Assembly (NCBI GenBank): GCA_902651635.1 | Contig: CACRSC010000118.1 | Span: forward strand, 62,001 to 126,000 | Source: Mastigamoeba balamuthi | Lineage: Eukaryota; Evosea; Mastigamoebida; Mastigamoebidae | Direction: 5' to 3' | DNA: 64,000 bases | Translations under genes and position numbers: made by a program | Part shown: positions 1 to 11,167 of the stretch, one piece after another | Layout of the letters: the number at the start of each line of letters is the position of its first letter | How positions within the stretch are numbered: the stretch's first letter is position 1 | Notes under the pieces: generated by a model | Told to the model about the DNA's origin: nothing | The model's database searches: none | The model's input: only the letters and a program-made list of their open reading frames with translations

Positions 1-2651
1 TCCTCTATGCCCCAAACGTGGTGTCGATGGCTGGCGACGACCACGGCTCGCCAATGGCGGCTGCTGCCACGTTCGACATGGGCAAGGTGTGCTTGTTCAG
101 CCACAGCGACTTCATCACAAAGGGTATGCGCATGGCACTCGGCCGAAAATTGGAAAAAACCTCGTGCGGCTGACAATTTCCGCAGAGAAAAGCTACTTCG
201 GGCTCGTCTCCAACTGCATCGAGTGGATGAAGACGAACAAGTCCTCTCTCGTCTGTTCGCTCAACGGCCTCGACACCCCCGCCCAGAGGGACGCAGTCAC
301 GGCCGCGGGCTGCACGTCGACGACATCGGGGGGCTTCACGGAGAGCGCACTCTCAGGCGTCGACGTCCTCTTTGTCCGCTCCGAGGACCTCGATGACAAC
401 GACAACGGGACCCACACGTCGCAGAACATCGAGGCAGTGCGCACGTTCATGAGGAACGGCGGGTCACTGGTGATCAGCGGGACGGGGTGGACCTGGACCT
501 TCAACAGGAACCGCGTCCTGTCCACGCACCCCGCCAACCTTCTCCTGGCCCCCTGCGGCCTCGCCATCGGAGACGGTGGTGTCAGTGTATGGAAAGGGGC
601 CGCAGTTCAACAAAACGATGTGTTCAGTGAGGACACGAACAACATGTGGTATGCACTCGAGACCATCAAGAATAGGCTCTTTTTGGATGAGGTGTCGGCA
701 GCAGCACAAAGATACATTTTAATCCAGCTCGTGCGTTCCATTCACTTCGTCGCGTCTCACGAATAGCTCTGCAGGAGCGTCTGGCTATGTGCTTCACCAC
801 TGGACTCGAGGACCCTGTTCTGTCCTCTCTTCGCCAGCAAGCCGCAAATGCGATCGCTGCGGCATGCCCTTTCAGCCAGTGGGGTGCGACTTCGTCGTCC
901 AACCCGACACCACTGTGGAACGATCATTAGCGAGGTTGCATGAATTTCGCGCTGAGCATTCCCGCTAGCATTCAGTCTGCAGACTGGCCAGCACAGTCTG
1001 CAGCGTTCCCTGGTGATGTCCCAGATGCCCCGCACGTGAATCGCAATGTCACTGTTCCCTGCGACAGGACTCGCTGGTACTCAACTGCGCTTTTCGTCTC
1101 TGCTGCAAGCGACCTCACTGTGAAGATCCCTGCCAATCAGGTTGGGCAGGTCTCGCTCCAGATCGGTTGCCATACGGATGTGCTCGGTGGAAGAAATGAC
1201 TGGACTCGTTGGCCGAAGGTTGCTGAGACTATTCCTTTGACTACCACAGAGACGAGTGTCAAGGTCAGGTTCGCAGGGATGCTCTACATCGCCGTCACTG
1301 CCAAGGGGTCGCCCATTGAGGTGAAGTTCAGTGGGAAGCTGTCCGATGCACCGGTGTATCGCTCTGGGATCACCTCGGCTGCCCAGTGGAATGCAGATGT
1401 CAGCTCGACGTTGTCGCCGTGGGGCGAGGTCGAGACCAAGGACGTCATCTTCACTCTGCCGACAGCATCGCTGAAGAAGGTGAAGGACATGGCAGTTGTG
1501 GCGGACTATTGGCAGCGCGTCATGGACTGCGTGTACCACTTCAGGACAACCGACCCCGAGGCCTTCAAACAGCGCTACGTCGCAGATGTGCCCATCAAGG
1601 ACTGGTACATGCACAGCGGGTATCCAATCGTGATGTGGGTCGATACTGCAGACGAGACGCTGATGACGACCCCACAGTGGTCGCACTGGGGTCATTACCA
1701 CGAGTGCGGCCACAACATGCAGTCCCGTACGCACACGATCTGCACAGCACCCTCAGACATCCATTCTCATGTAATTAGCGATGTGGACGTTCGCCGGCAC
1801 TGTGGAGGTGACCAACAACTTGTGGAGTCTCTACTGCGAGAGGACGATGACCGGAAACTGGAACTGGCAGGCCGATAATCTGAAGCAAGGGCAGCTGAAA
1901 GGCATAGAGTACCAGAAGCATCCGGACTTCAACGTGTGGAAGAACGATCCGTGGATGGCACTACAATTGTACATCGGCATCGGAGAGCGCTGGGGGTGTG
2001 TCCCTCCCGTGGTTGTATCATGTCGTAGCTCACGAGGCACACAGGTGGGACACGTTCATGGACCTCTTCCGCGAGTACGACGCTCTCCCGGAGAACCAGT
2101 GCCCCTTCATCGACAGCGACAAGAGGGACCAGTGGCTGATCCGCACGTCCAAGCGCGTCAACCACAACCTGTGCCAGCTGTTCGACATGTGGGGCATCCC
2201 CGTCTCCGACTCTGCCCGCCAGCAGGTCGCCGGCCTGCCCGCCTACTCGGCCCTCGAGTCTTCGCTTGTGCAGGGCCACGTCAGCCTCAGGTCGTACTTT
2301 GGCACGTACGCCAGCGCCCAGGACGACGGCACCCTCCAGGTCAACAGTACGACGGTGCAGGCCTGGGAGGCCTTCGACATCATCCCGAGCACGGACAAGG
2401 CAGACGCAGTGGTGATCAGGAGCGCCCACGGCAAGTACCTGAGCGTCAACCCCAACACTCACCAGGCCACGTGCAACGCCGAAAAGCCCGGCGACTGGGA
2501 GACGTTCTTCCCTCTGCCGAGGGGCGGCAGCCAGTGGAGGTTCAGGGCCGCCAATGGCAAGTTCCTTGAGGCCATCGACAGCCCACGCGTGCTGGCGGCG
2601 TACAACACAGAGCCCGCGGGCTGGGAGACCTTCACTGTCCAGCACGTCTGA
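1..2651 (+). CDS. TCAF-like M60-family metallopeptidase with C-terminal fascin-like trefoil (5' end outside window)
   Basis: Six exons splice in frame: 3-123, 186-730, 775-883, 935-1726, 1779-1995 and 2045-2651, giving about 796 residues to the stop. The first part resembles the GATase-like N-terminal region of TRPM8-channel-associated factors, with the stretch HGSPMAAAATF and later MRNGGSLVISG. Next comes an M60 (enhancin/mucinase-like) zinc peptidase domain with HECGH. The third ligand Glu lies 13 residues on, in the segment WTFAGTVEVTNN, so the complete HExxH-x(8,28)-E motif is formed only after the intron at 1727-1778 is removed. The last 130 residues (around HGKYLSVNPNTH and NGKFLEAI) look like a fascin/actin-crosslinking beta-trefoil. 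Family knowledge: M60 enzymes cleave O-glycosylated proteins, while animal TCAFs act on channels. Which role applies here is unknown, and the N-terminus that would show a signal peptide is missing. Confidence 0.8.
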
Positions 2652-3168
2652 GTGGGAGAACATGCACCAACTCAATCGCGGCTTGAAATCCAATGAAAAT
2701 AGAAACTCAATGAACAAAGATGATTCCAAGCTGGTAAAAACACAGTGATGAGCCGGGTCCTGTATGCAGAATCCTGACCTCCACACAGTCCGCAGCTGCA
2801 TTCACCCGTTCACTTTGCATTCAATGTTACGCGGTCCGACCCATCGTACATGTGTCAAGTTGACAATCTACGGAAAGCAGCGAGCAGCCAACTGCAGCTA
2901 AACAGCCTGCCTGTGCGAAAGAGGCCTGGGTGCTCCGAGACACGCTCTCTTGTGCAGAGAAAGTCTGTGTGAGCTTCCTCGCGGGCTGCGAGAAGTATGG
3001 ACTGGCAGGATGAGATACTAGCCCCAACACATCTGCAATGGGAAAGTTGCATCGAGCATTGTATTCCGTATATCATGATTTGGAATCTGCATGGCAGCAT
3101 TGCGTACATAAGAGGCTGTGGAATAAGCGCGGTGGCACGCATCCGTAGTTCGTGTGCCGGACGTGTTC
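2652..3168. other. Intergenic stretch between convergent genes
   Basis: This is the 3'-to-3' space between the peptidase gene and the expansin-like gene. I see no conserved reading frame, RNA gene or repeat in it. A short A-rich run after 2690 could hold the polyadenylation region of the upstream gene. Confidence 0.4.
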
Positions 3169-4018
3169 TCAGACCAGCGGCCCAGCCACAGCGAGAGCGA
3201 CGAGTGCGAGCGAGGCGGAGAGCGCCTGCGCACGCCCAGCAGGAGGCGTGCACGAGTCCACCTTGGTGAACTGCACAGACCCCGTCGTCACAAGCCCCTT
3301 GACCACCACCGCTGGTCCCCCCCCCCAGTGCCACGTGAGGCCGCAGCTCAGAAGCTGGCGAGAGCGAGAGGCAGGCGCACTGAGGACGTCGACGTCGGTG
3401 ACCTGCTCCTTGTTGCACGCCGTGGTGCGCAGGGACGCGGGCAGCGCGATGCCAGCCCCCCCAAAGTCAGCTGCGCCCCTGCGTGGTGAGAACAGCCTGG
3501 CTGTGAAGGGGGGGGGATGAATGTGGAGTGAGCGACCTGTGAAGTAGTTGTCGCTGGTCCTCTTCATCTCAGTCCACTGGTCCTCGCCTCTGGGCCTGAC
3601 CTCCAGCTGCAGGGGCGGCAGAAGCAGAGCAGCAGCAGCGCCGGTGAGGGGACGACGGCCCGAGCAGAGCAGAGCAGGGAGGCCAGGAGGAGAGGGGAGG
3701 CCAGGGGACCTTGGCGACAGCGACAGGGGAGTTGCGGATCTGGAGGGCGAGAGACGAGGGCGAGGAGCTGCTGGCGGCCTTGTACTGGAGGCTGCCGGCG
3801 ACGGCGCAGGGGACCGAGTGCCAGCTGACGCTGAGCCTGTCGGCGGCGAGGTCCCCCAGCAGCCCGTAGGCCCGCGTGCTCAGCCGCAGGTCCCCCGCCC
3901 CGCAGCCGCTGCAGACGTCGGCCACCTTGGCCGCCACCCACCTGCCCCCTGGCCCCCGCACCTCCACGCACATGCCGCACCACTGGCAGCCCCAGCAGAA
4001 GGGCAGAGGGGTCCGCAG
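3169..4018 (-). CDS. Expansin-like secreted protein, double-psi beta-barrel plus C-terminal beta-sandwich (5' part missing)
   Basis: The first visible exon (about 3985 down to 3720) encodes a DPBB domain: CGMCVEVRGPGGRWVA, then KVADVCSGCGAGDLRLS, the cysteine-rich core of expansins and related endoglucanase-like folds. It runs on into GSLQYKAAS and IRNSPVAVAK, the start of the expansin C-terminal domain. Removing a GT-AG intron joins this to LEVRPRGEDQWTEM and then KRTSDNYF, the expansin W-x-x-M-x-R-x-x-x-N-Y-F signature. Later exons end in a small-residue, hydrophobic tail (ALSASLALVALAVAGPLV), which looks like a GPI-anchor signal. Expansins loosen cellulose-containing walls without hydrolysis; in amoebae they are linked to cyst or stalk walls. 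The N-terminal part, including any signal peptide, is missing because the sequence breaks at the N at 4019. Confidence 0.65.
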
Positions 4019-4019
4019 N
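4019..4019. other. Single ambiguous base joining two incomplete genes
   Basis: An isolated N sits about 35 nt upstream of the first visible expansin exon. Everything before it on the minus strand belongs to a coiled-coil protein that has not reached a stop. Two unrelated minus-strand genes are therefore cut at this base, which suggests a collapsed gap of unknown true length rather than one miscalled nucleotide. Confidence 0.55.
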
Positions 4020-6103
4020 ACAATCCAAAAACCCCCGGGGGAACCAGCGGAGGCTGTGCGCACCAGCGAGCCTGTCGCCGACGGTATCCTCGTCTGTGTC
4101 GGTGTGCCCCTCCTCTCCCGCAGCTGCGCCAGGCGGTGAGTGCGCTGCACTGAGCAAGAAACGGTCCGGACGGGGCAGAGGGGCGCGCGCACCGTGGCGG
4201 CCTCGTCCCTCTCGGCGAGGGCGATGTCCTTGATGCGGACCTCCTCGCGCAGCCTGCGGACCTCCTCCTCGAGCCGCGCGTGGAGGGCGGCGGGCACGAC
4301 GTCGTCCCTGCCGCTGAGCTCGCCCGTCGTGGCCATCAGCTGCGTCGTGGCCGCGGCCGCGGCGACCGCGGGCGGCGTGCCCAGCAGCCCCGCGGCCCTG
4401 GGCGGCGGCGACGGTATCAGCGACCGCGCGGGCGTGAACGGCGAGCCCGGGGCGCGGCCGCAGGAGCCGGCGAGGGCGATGCGCTCGCGGAGCTTGCTGA
4501 TGTAGTCCTGCTGGCGCTTGTTGGTGGCCTCGAGGGCCGCGTTGTGCTCCTTGAAGCGGGCGACCTCGGACTTGAGGAACTCGCGCTCGCCCATCCAGAG
4601 CTCGACGGGGATGCCCGCGGGGCGGCGCGTCTGCGAGGCCAGCTGGTCCTCGCGGTCCTGCACGAGCCGCACGAGCTTGGTGTTCTCCTCGACGAGCAGC
4701 GCCACCGCCTGCTCCCTCTGCCGCAGCTCCCCGCGCAGCTGCGCCGCGTCCTCGCCCGACGCCTCGCGCTGCGCCAGCTGCGCCGTCAGCTCCTCGATGG
4801 CCTTGGTCTTGGCCCGCTGGACCTCCCCCAGCAGCCTGTTCTCCTCCAGCGCCTCTGCCAGCTGCCGCGTGAGGTCCTGCACTCTGTTCTCCAGCACCAC
4901 GGGCGCGTGCTTGCTGCTCCCCGCCGCCTCCAGCCGCCGCTCCAGCTCCGCCCGCTCCTTCCCGAACGCGGCCTCGCGCTGCTTCAGCAGCGTCTCGAGC
5001 GAGCGCCCCTCCTCGCGCAGGGCGGCCTGGGCGCGCTGGCTCTCGCCCAGCTGGCTCTCCAGCTCGATCATCATCTTGTAGAACTCGGCCGGCAGCGCCC
5101 CGGCCTCCCCGCGCGCAGCCTCCCGCTGCAGCCCCTTGAGGCTCTCGATGTGCTCCCGCAGCGTCCTGCTCAGCTCCACAGCCTCGGCCTCGAGCTCGCG
5201 GCGCCGCGTGTCCTGCAGCCCCAGGTTTCCTGAGACGTGGCGCAGGCAAAAGGCAGGGCGGGGAAACGCCTGCGTTGACGTGGCGGGGCGTACGCTGGCG
5301 CCGATCGTGTCGGCGAACGAGCGCTCGCGCGCGTGCGTGTCGTGCAGCGTCGCCTGCAGCGCCTCGAGCTCGGCCGTCTTCTGCGCGACGAGGGCCTCGT
5401 GCTCCTTCACCTGCGTCTGCAGCCCCCTGACCTGCGCTCGGCGTGCCGCGTCGCTGCCGCGTCAGCGTGCGAGTGTGGTAGTGGTAGTGGTAGCGGTGGC
5501 GGGAAGTGGAAGAAGAGGAAGTGGGAGGAGGAGGGGGGAGGGAGCAGTAAGGGGACCTCGATGTCGCGCTCGCGGAGCTGCTGGTCCATGGCGACGATCT
5601 GGGCGTAGAGGACGTCTATCTCTGCCTGCCTGGGCTTCCTGCTCGGCGCGAGGGTGCGGGTGAGGGTCAAGAGCGAGCTGAGGGGAGGAGGGAGCAAGGG
5701 AGAGGGCAGAGGGCAGTGTGGGTGGGAAGAGAGAGAGAGAGAGAGGGAAGAGGGAGAGGAGCGCACTTGCTGCCCGACGACGAGCTCGCGCTCGATATCG
5801 CGCTCGAGGGGCGCGGGCACGCATCCGCGTCCGTCGGTCTCGTGGGGCTTCGCGCGGGGGGGGAGGGGGGTCAGCAGAGGCCGTGCAGGGGCTGCGCCAC
5901 GCTGGGGCAGAAGAGGGGGGGGAGGGAAAGCGGCGGCAGAACCGCAAGAACCGGAGGGGCCGCAAAATGTGGAATAAAATTGGCGCCAATTTGAATTCAA
6001 TTCGGCCCCCCGGGGCCCCGGGCGGGCGGAGGGGGCGCGGCGGGAGGGCGCACGGCGGCCGAGGGGCGCGGGCGCTCGCTCTGGGGCTCGGGGGGCACCT
6101 CCA
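4020..6103 (-). CDS. Coiled-coil protein (3' end missing at the N)
   Basis: I do not recognise an orthologue. The likely start is the ATG at 6103 (MEVPPEPQSERPRPSAA), followed by several small exons: one carrying RDIERELVVGQQ, one carrying QAEIDVLYAQIVAMDQQL, then a long stretch from about 5450 to 4200. A GT-AG intron sits near 5225-5295. The body is almost entirely heptad-like coiled coil with conserved-looking islands (AEFYKMMIELESQLG, GIPVELWMGEREFLKSEVARF, NKRQQDYISKLRERI), a proline/alanine-rich linker with TPARSLIPSP, and a final coiled coil. The last visible exon, after an intron at about 4150-4192, is basic and Ser/Thr-rich (TPTQTRIPSATGSLVRTAS). Composition suggests a cytoskeletal or centrosomal scaffold; this is inference only. 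The C-terminus is lost at position 4019. Confidence 0.6.
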
Positions 6104-6771
6104 TTGGGCGGATCACGACGTCAGCGCCGCCGGATGACACAGAGAGCCAATTTGAATTTAACCGAAAAAGATTCACCCGGGCGAGGAACTTCCCACGCCC
6201 ACTGACTTACTGCCCCCTCCTCCTCCTCCTCCTCCTCTCCCCCATCAGGCCCAGCGCTGCTCGCTGCACAGGCGATGGTGCGTACTAGTACTGCTGAGAC
6301 TGTGAGCATGGATGGGCCGTCGCCGCAGATTCAATTGTCGTTGAATACGCTCGCAGTATCTGCGCTGCTTCAAATCCAAAGGCCTCGGGGGTTGAAGAAC
6401 CGAACGAAACCCGTCGCCCACTCCCACTCCTGGGGTATAGGCCGGTGGGTCGTCCTGGTCCGTTTTCCTCGTGTGTGGGTTTCCGTTATTGCAGTCGGTG
6501 AAGAAGCGGAACAGAGAAATAAATTGTCGAGAAATCTCACATCGCCTTACACCCGTCTCCTTGAATTGCGCGATACCACCCATAGCATCGTCCTGCGTGC
6601 TCCGCTGTAAACGGGGCAGGCGAGACCTAGTCGCCCGGGCTCTGCTTTCTCTTTTTCTTTCGCGATACGCTTTAATCGGGAAAAGCACAGGCAGTTTGAA
6701 TTCTGTCCTCGTGTGCGCGAAAAAATCCCGGGAGGGCCGACAGTATCAGCGACTTTTTTCCGGCACCCCAA
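6104..6771. promoter_or_regulatory. Divergent intergenic region, probably two promoters
   Basis: This stretch separates the start of the coiled-coil gene (minus) from the cyclase-like gene (plus), so both 5' regions must lie here. It contains a CCT microsatellite (about 6216-6238) and AT blocks resembling those inside nearby introns (near 6147 and 6330). No coding signal is convincing and no core promoter motif was identified. Confidence 0.35.
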
Positions 6772-9700
6772 ATGCAGAGCGGACCGCCCAGCGCAGCACC
6801 GGGGCCCACGCTCGGCCCCTGCTACTCGGAGCTGCCCCTCTGGGAGCAGGTCTCCGTGTCCCGCCTGACGCAGCGGTTCCGGTGGCCCGGCATCGAGCGC
6901 GCGTACTGCCAGCACCACGAGACCCTCTACTCCTCCAAATCCGCCGTCTGCGCCTTCGCGTTCGCTCGCACCGCTTCTCCCGCCCCGTCACAACGCTTCC
7001 GCTCGGTTCTCCCGCGCGCTCGCCGGAGCTACGCGACACTGTGCCCTGCGTGGGCCCCCTCCCGCGACGGGGTGCTCCGCACTCTGGGGGAATACGGCGG
7101 CGGAGCTCCGCACGTGTTGTGGACCCATCGCTTAAAGCGGATATATGACATCACGCGCAGCTCCCAACTGCCCTCCCGCATGCCTGTTGCGGTCAGAGTT
7201 ACCCTCGCGCGGGCTGTCCGGGTCCGGCGCTGAGCGCACCCCCCAAGCGCGCGCGGCCGCCTGCGGATTCAATTGAGCCGCTCAGCGCCTAATAATAGAG
7301 CCGTCGCCCCCGGGCGGACCGAACTTGTCGCACAGCGCCCGATCTCCTCCCTCCGCACGTTCGCCCGCTTCTGGCCACACGCCCGCCAACGCGCTGTTGC
7401 CCTGCGCTCGGCCTGGGGTGCGCGCACGTGCAGGCTGCTCTCGCTGGCGGTCCTGTTCGCGTTCGCGATGGTCTCGGGGCTGCGCAGCGGCGGCATGAGC
7501 GCCTGCGCCGACCGCCTCTACGTCTACGTGGGCTCGGGCTGCGCCGCGCTGCTGCTGGCGTTCCTGGCGCTGCGCTTCGTGCTGGGCGGGCTGCTGGTGG
7601 CCTCGCAGGAGCTCGTCTACCTCGTCGTGGCCCTCGCGTTCGTCGCCGAGATGGCCGCCGCCTTTGACGCGTGCCCGCGCTTCGACTTCGTCGTCGACGA
7701 CGCGCACATGCCGCCGTCGGCGTACCCGGTGCTGACGGTGACGCTGGTCTCGTTCGTCTTTGTGCTCTGCGGCGCCGTCCCCTGGCCGCGCAGCGCGCTC
7801 TTCGTGGCGCCCGTCGCGCTGCTCGAGCTGGCCGTCGTCGTGCGCCTGATGGCCGCGCAGGGCGCGTACATGTGGGTCCTGCTGCTGCAGGTGCTGGGCA
7901 CGGTCTTCTCGCTGGTCTTCGCGGTCTTCGTCTCGTGGGACCGCCGCAGCGAGTACGCAAACCTCCTCCTTATCGAGCGCGAGCGCCGCCAGGCCGTCGT
8001 CGAGCGCTCCGTCACGCACTCGCTCATCAAGGCCATCTTCCCCGGCGACGTCGCCGAGCAGCTCATCGCCGCCCGCGGCCTCCGCGAGGCTGCGGGGCCC
8101 CCGAGCCGTGCGCGTTCCCCCGCGGGCACCCAACGCGCAAACTCACCGGCGGCGACGCCACCACCGCAGCGCTGCAGATGACGCCGAGGTTCCCGGCGGT
8201 CTGCAGGGCGTACCAGAGGGCGGCGGTCGTGTACATGACGGTCGCGGGGCTGGACTCTGTCGGGCAGGGCGCGCGGCAGCTCGAGGCGCTCTCGCGCGTG
8301 TTCATCTCGACCGACGCGCTCGTGGGCGGCTGCTCGGCCACGAAGATCAAGTCGGTGGGCTCGTCGCTGCTCTTCGTCTGCGGCGTGCCCCGCGAGCTCG
8401 ACGACTGCGACAGGAGCGCCTGCGCGCTGGGCGAGGGGCTGATGGACCTCATGGACTCGCTGCGCAGGCGCTACGACATGGGCAGCGTCGCGCTGCAGGT
8501 CGGCATCGCCATGGGCCCCCTCGTCGCCGGCGTCATCGGCGTCTCGCGGCCCCGCTACGACTGCTGGGGCTACACCGTCAGCGTCGCCAGGAAGCTGTCC
8601 ACCGTGGCCGCCCCGGGCGAGATCCTCGTGACGCGAGACGTCGCCAAGAAGCTCAGAGTGCGCGCGCGACCCGTTTTGCGCCAAAACGCGTCTCTCACCG
8701 GGTTTTTGGCACCCGCAACGCACGTTACGCAGAGCGTGCACAGGTTCCAGCTTAGGAAGGACCTGACACACGTCGAGGGCATCGGCAACATCCTGCTGTT
8801 CCGTCTGATGCGTGCCACCGAGCGGTTCAGCACGCAGCTCTACAACATGGAGGCCGTCGAGAAGTATGCAGCAGCCCCGCCTCCGTCTCAGCACCCTCTC
8901 CTCCCCTTCCAGGAGGCTAACACTCGCGCGCACTCAGGGAGGTGGTCTCTCCCCTGGAGATCGCGCCGCGCAGGTGGGTGCACCTCGACGAGCTCTTCGG
9001 GAAGAAGGAGGACCAGAGCATCGCGGAGCCGCCCCTGAGCCTCGTGGCCTCCTTCCTCGACTTCGGAAGAGAGGTCCAGTACGCCCGGGCAGAACCCGCA
9101 CTCTCTGCCGCCCGCGACCACCAGCCAAGCCCGCTCTCGCTCTGCCCGCTCTCCCTCGCAGGTTTCTGTCGTACTACGCGCGGCACTACTACCTGCACGT
9201 GCGCTGGATCCTCTTCACGATGGGGTGCTTCTTCCTGCTGTTCCACGTGCTGGCCATCGCCATGCGCGTGGGGCAGACGCTGCGCTACGCCGCGGCCAGC
9301 GTCGCCATCGCGGTCCTCTTCGCCGCCTCGGGCCTCACGTGGCTGCCGAGCCTGCGCGAGCGGCCGCTGCTGTACTACTCCCTCTTCTTCGGGCTGCTCT
9401 GCGCCGACTCTGCGCTGTTCGTCGTGCTGTGGGACCTCGGGGGCTGGAACGACTCGCTCATGTCGGGCTTCATCGCGTGGATCTGCGCGCTGCACTGCGT
9501 GCGTGTGCCCTTTGTCTGCGCGGCGTTCCTGAGCGTCATGTCGATCGTCTGCTCCATCCCCATGTACACGACCCGCGGGTGAGCCTCTCTTCCCGCTGCC
9601 GCCGCGCGCCTGACAGCTGTGGGGGCGAGCAGCTACAAGGTGGACTCTGCCGTCATCGTCGTCGCGCTGGAGGTGTGCTTCCTGGTGATCAACGCGTTCT

Positions 9701-11089
9701 ACGAGCTGCGCGTCAGGCGCATCTTCAGGCTGACGGAGCTGCTCAACGCCAACCGCGAGCTCAACGAGAAGGAGAAGCGCGCGGCGGACCTCCTGCTGAG
9801 CAGCGTCATCCCCGAGGCCATGTCCGACATGCTGGGCACAACCCTCCACTCGAGCGACGAGCTCTACTACGCGCACCTCATCCCGTCCGCGACAGTTCTG
9901 GTGCAGCCTCCGCCGCCGCCGTCTCGGCCTCTCCAGAGGGCCCGACGAGGCCGACTGACTGCCCTCCCTGCAGGTTTGTACGATCGTGGACTTTGATAGG
10001 ATCTACCGCGTGGAGGAGCCCTCGTACGTCGTTCAGATGCTCAACGCGCTCTTCTCCCAGCTCGACTCGCTCGTCGAGTCGAGCGGCCTCACGCCGCTCA
10101 AGACCAACGGTGAGCAGCGCCCCCGCTCTCTGCCGCGCATGGCTCGTGGCGCCACTCACCCGCGGGAACGCCAGCGGACGAGTACATCGTCGTGGGGAAC
10201 CTCTTGGGCGATTCCCCGCGGCACGCGGACCTCGTTTCAGGGCTGGCCTGCGCCATCCTCGAGGTCCCCGACACCTGGCAGCGCAACCACCCCGACTGCC
10301 CCCCGATAAGCCTCCGCGTGGGCGTCCACTCGGACGTAGCGGTGCGCGCCCCGCGCCTCTCGGGCAGTCCGCAACTGACATCATGGGGCCGCCGCTCAGC
10401 TGACGGGGGTCATCAAGATGAAGAGCTTCCTCGTCGACTGCTGGGGGCCCGCGGTGCCCGTCGCCGAGAGGCTCTGCAGCGAGGCCCCGGCAGACTGCGC
10501 CGTCGTCTCGGCGGCGACGGCGTCGCTGCTGACGCAGCCGATCGCGCTGGCGCCGTTCCACCCCGTGCAGCTCGGCGGCGCTGCGCTGCAGACGTCGCTG
10601 CTGCGCATCGGCGCGCGCGAGCCCGTGGCCGCCGCGCTGGACCTCGAGGTCGAGGTGCCCCGCATCGCCTTCGAGCCCGTCGGCGGCGTCGACTACGGCG
10701 TCTTCACGGGCGACGACGCCTGCGACACGGCCTGCCCGACGTTCGGCACGCGCAGCTACGTGGCCTCGCGCTCGCCGCGCCCGCGCACAGAGGCCTCGTC
10801 GAGCATGCCGCCCTCGCCCAACGTGCACCCGGCGACGTCGGGGGCCGCCAGCGGGGCCAGCGGGCTGAACCAGGCGCCCGACAGCGGCGGCAGGGCCGCG
10901 GCGACGGCGGGCGACGCCAACCAGACGTCGGACAGCGTCGACAGCTCGCTGCTGCAGCTGCCGCAGGGCAGCTCGCTCTTCCCCGCCAACAGCCCGCGGC
11001 TCCCGACACCGTCGCCGTCGCCCACGTACGACGCGTCTGGCGTGGAGCCGCCGCCCGTCTACAGCGTCGTTGTCAACGACGACGAATGA
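6772..11089 (+). CDS. 12-TM adenylate-cyclase-like protein (6TM-C1-6TM-C2) with altered catalytic residues
   Basis: The probable start is at 6772 (MQSGPPSAAPGP), with a long first intron ending at about 7433. Six hydrophobic helices follow (about 7434-7945), then a class III cyclase homology domain C1 (about 8180-8860). A second set of about six helices (about 9165-9720) precedes C2 (about 9890-10560) and a Pro/Ser-rich tail. Introns with GTGCGC or GTACGC donors restore the frame at each junction. This is the layout of animal membrane cyclases and Dictyostelium ACA. Family knowledge: catalysis needs two metal-binding Asp, in F-x-D-I-x-G-F and in x-G-D-x. C1 has VYMTVAGLDS and KSVGSSLLFV, so both Asp positions are replaced. 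C2 has CTIVDFDRI, lacking the first Asp, but keeps the second in DEYIVVG. The Asn of the VNVASR segment is also changed in both. It may be a pseudo-cyclase or a regulatory partner; the reading frame itself looks maintained. Confidence 0.75.
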
Positions 11090-11167
11090 CACACGCACGC
11101 ACACAACGCACAAGCACAGCACGCACACACACTCGCAACGTCAGAGAGGGCCCAGCGACGGGCCGTT

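Noticed and set aside
3569-5410. One long minus-strand open frame joining coiled coil and expansin
   Set aside because: It passes through an N and unspliced introns; the two halves belong to unrelated families.
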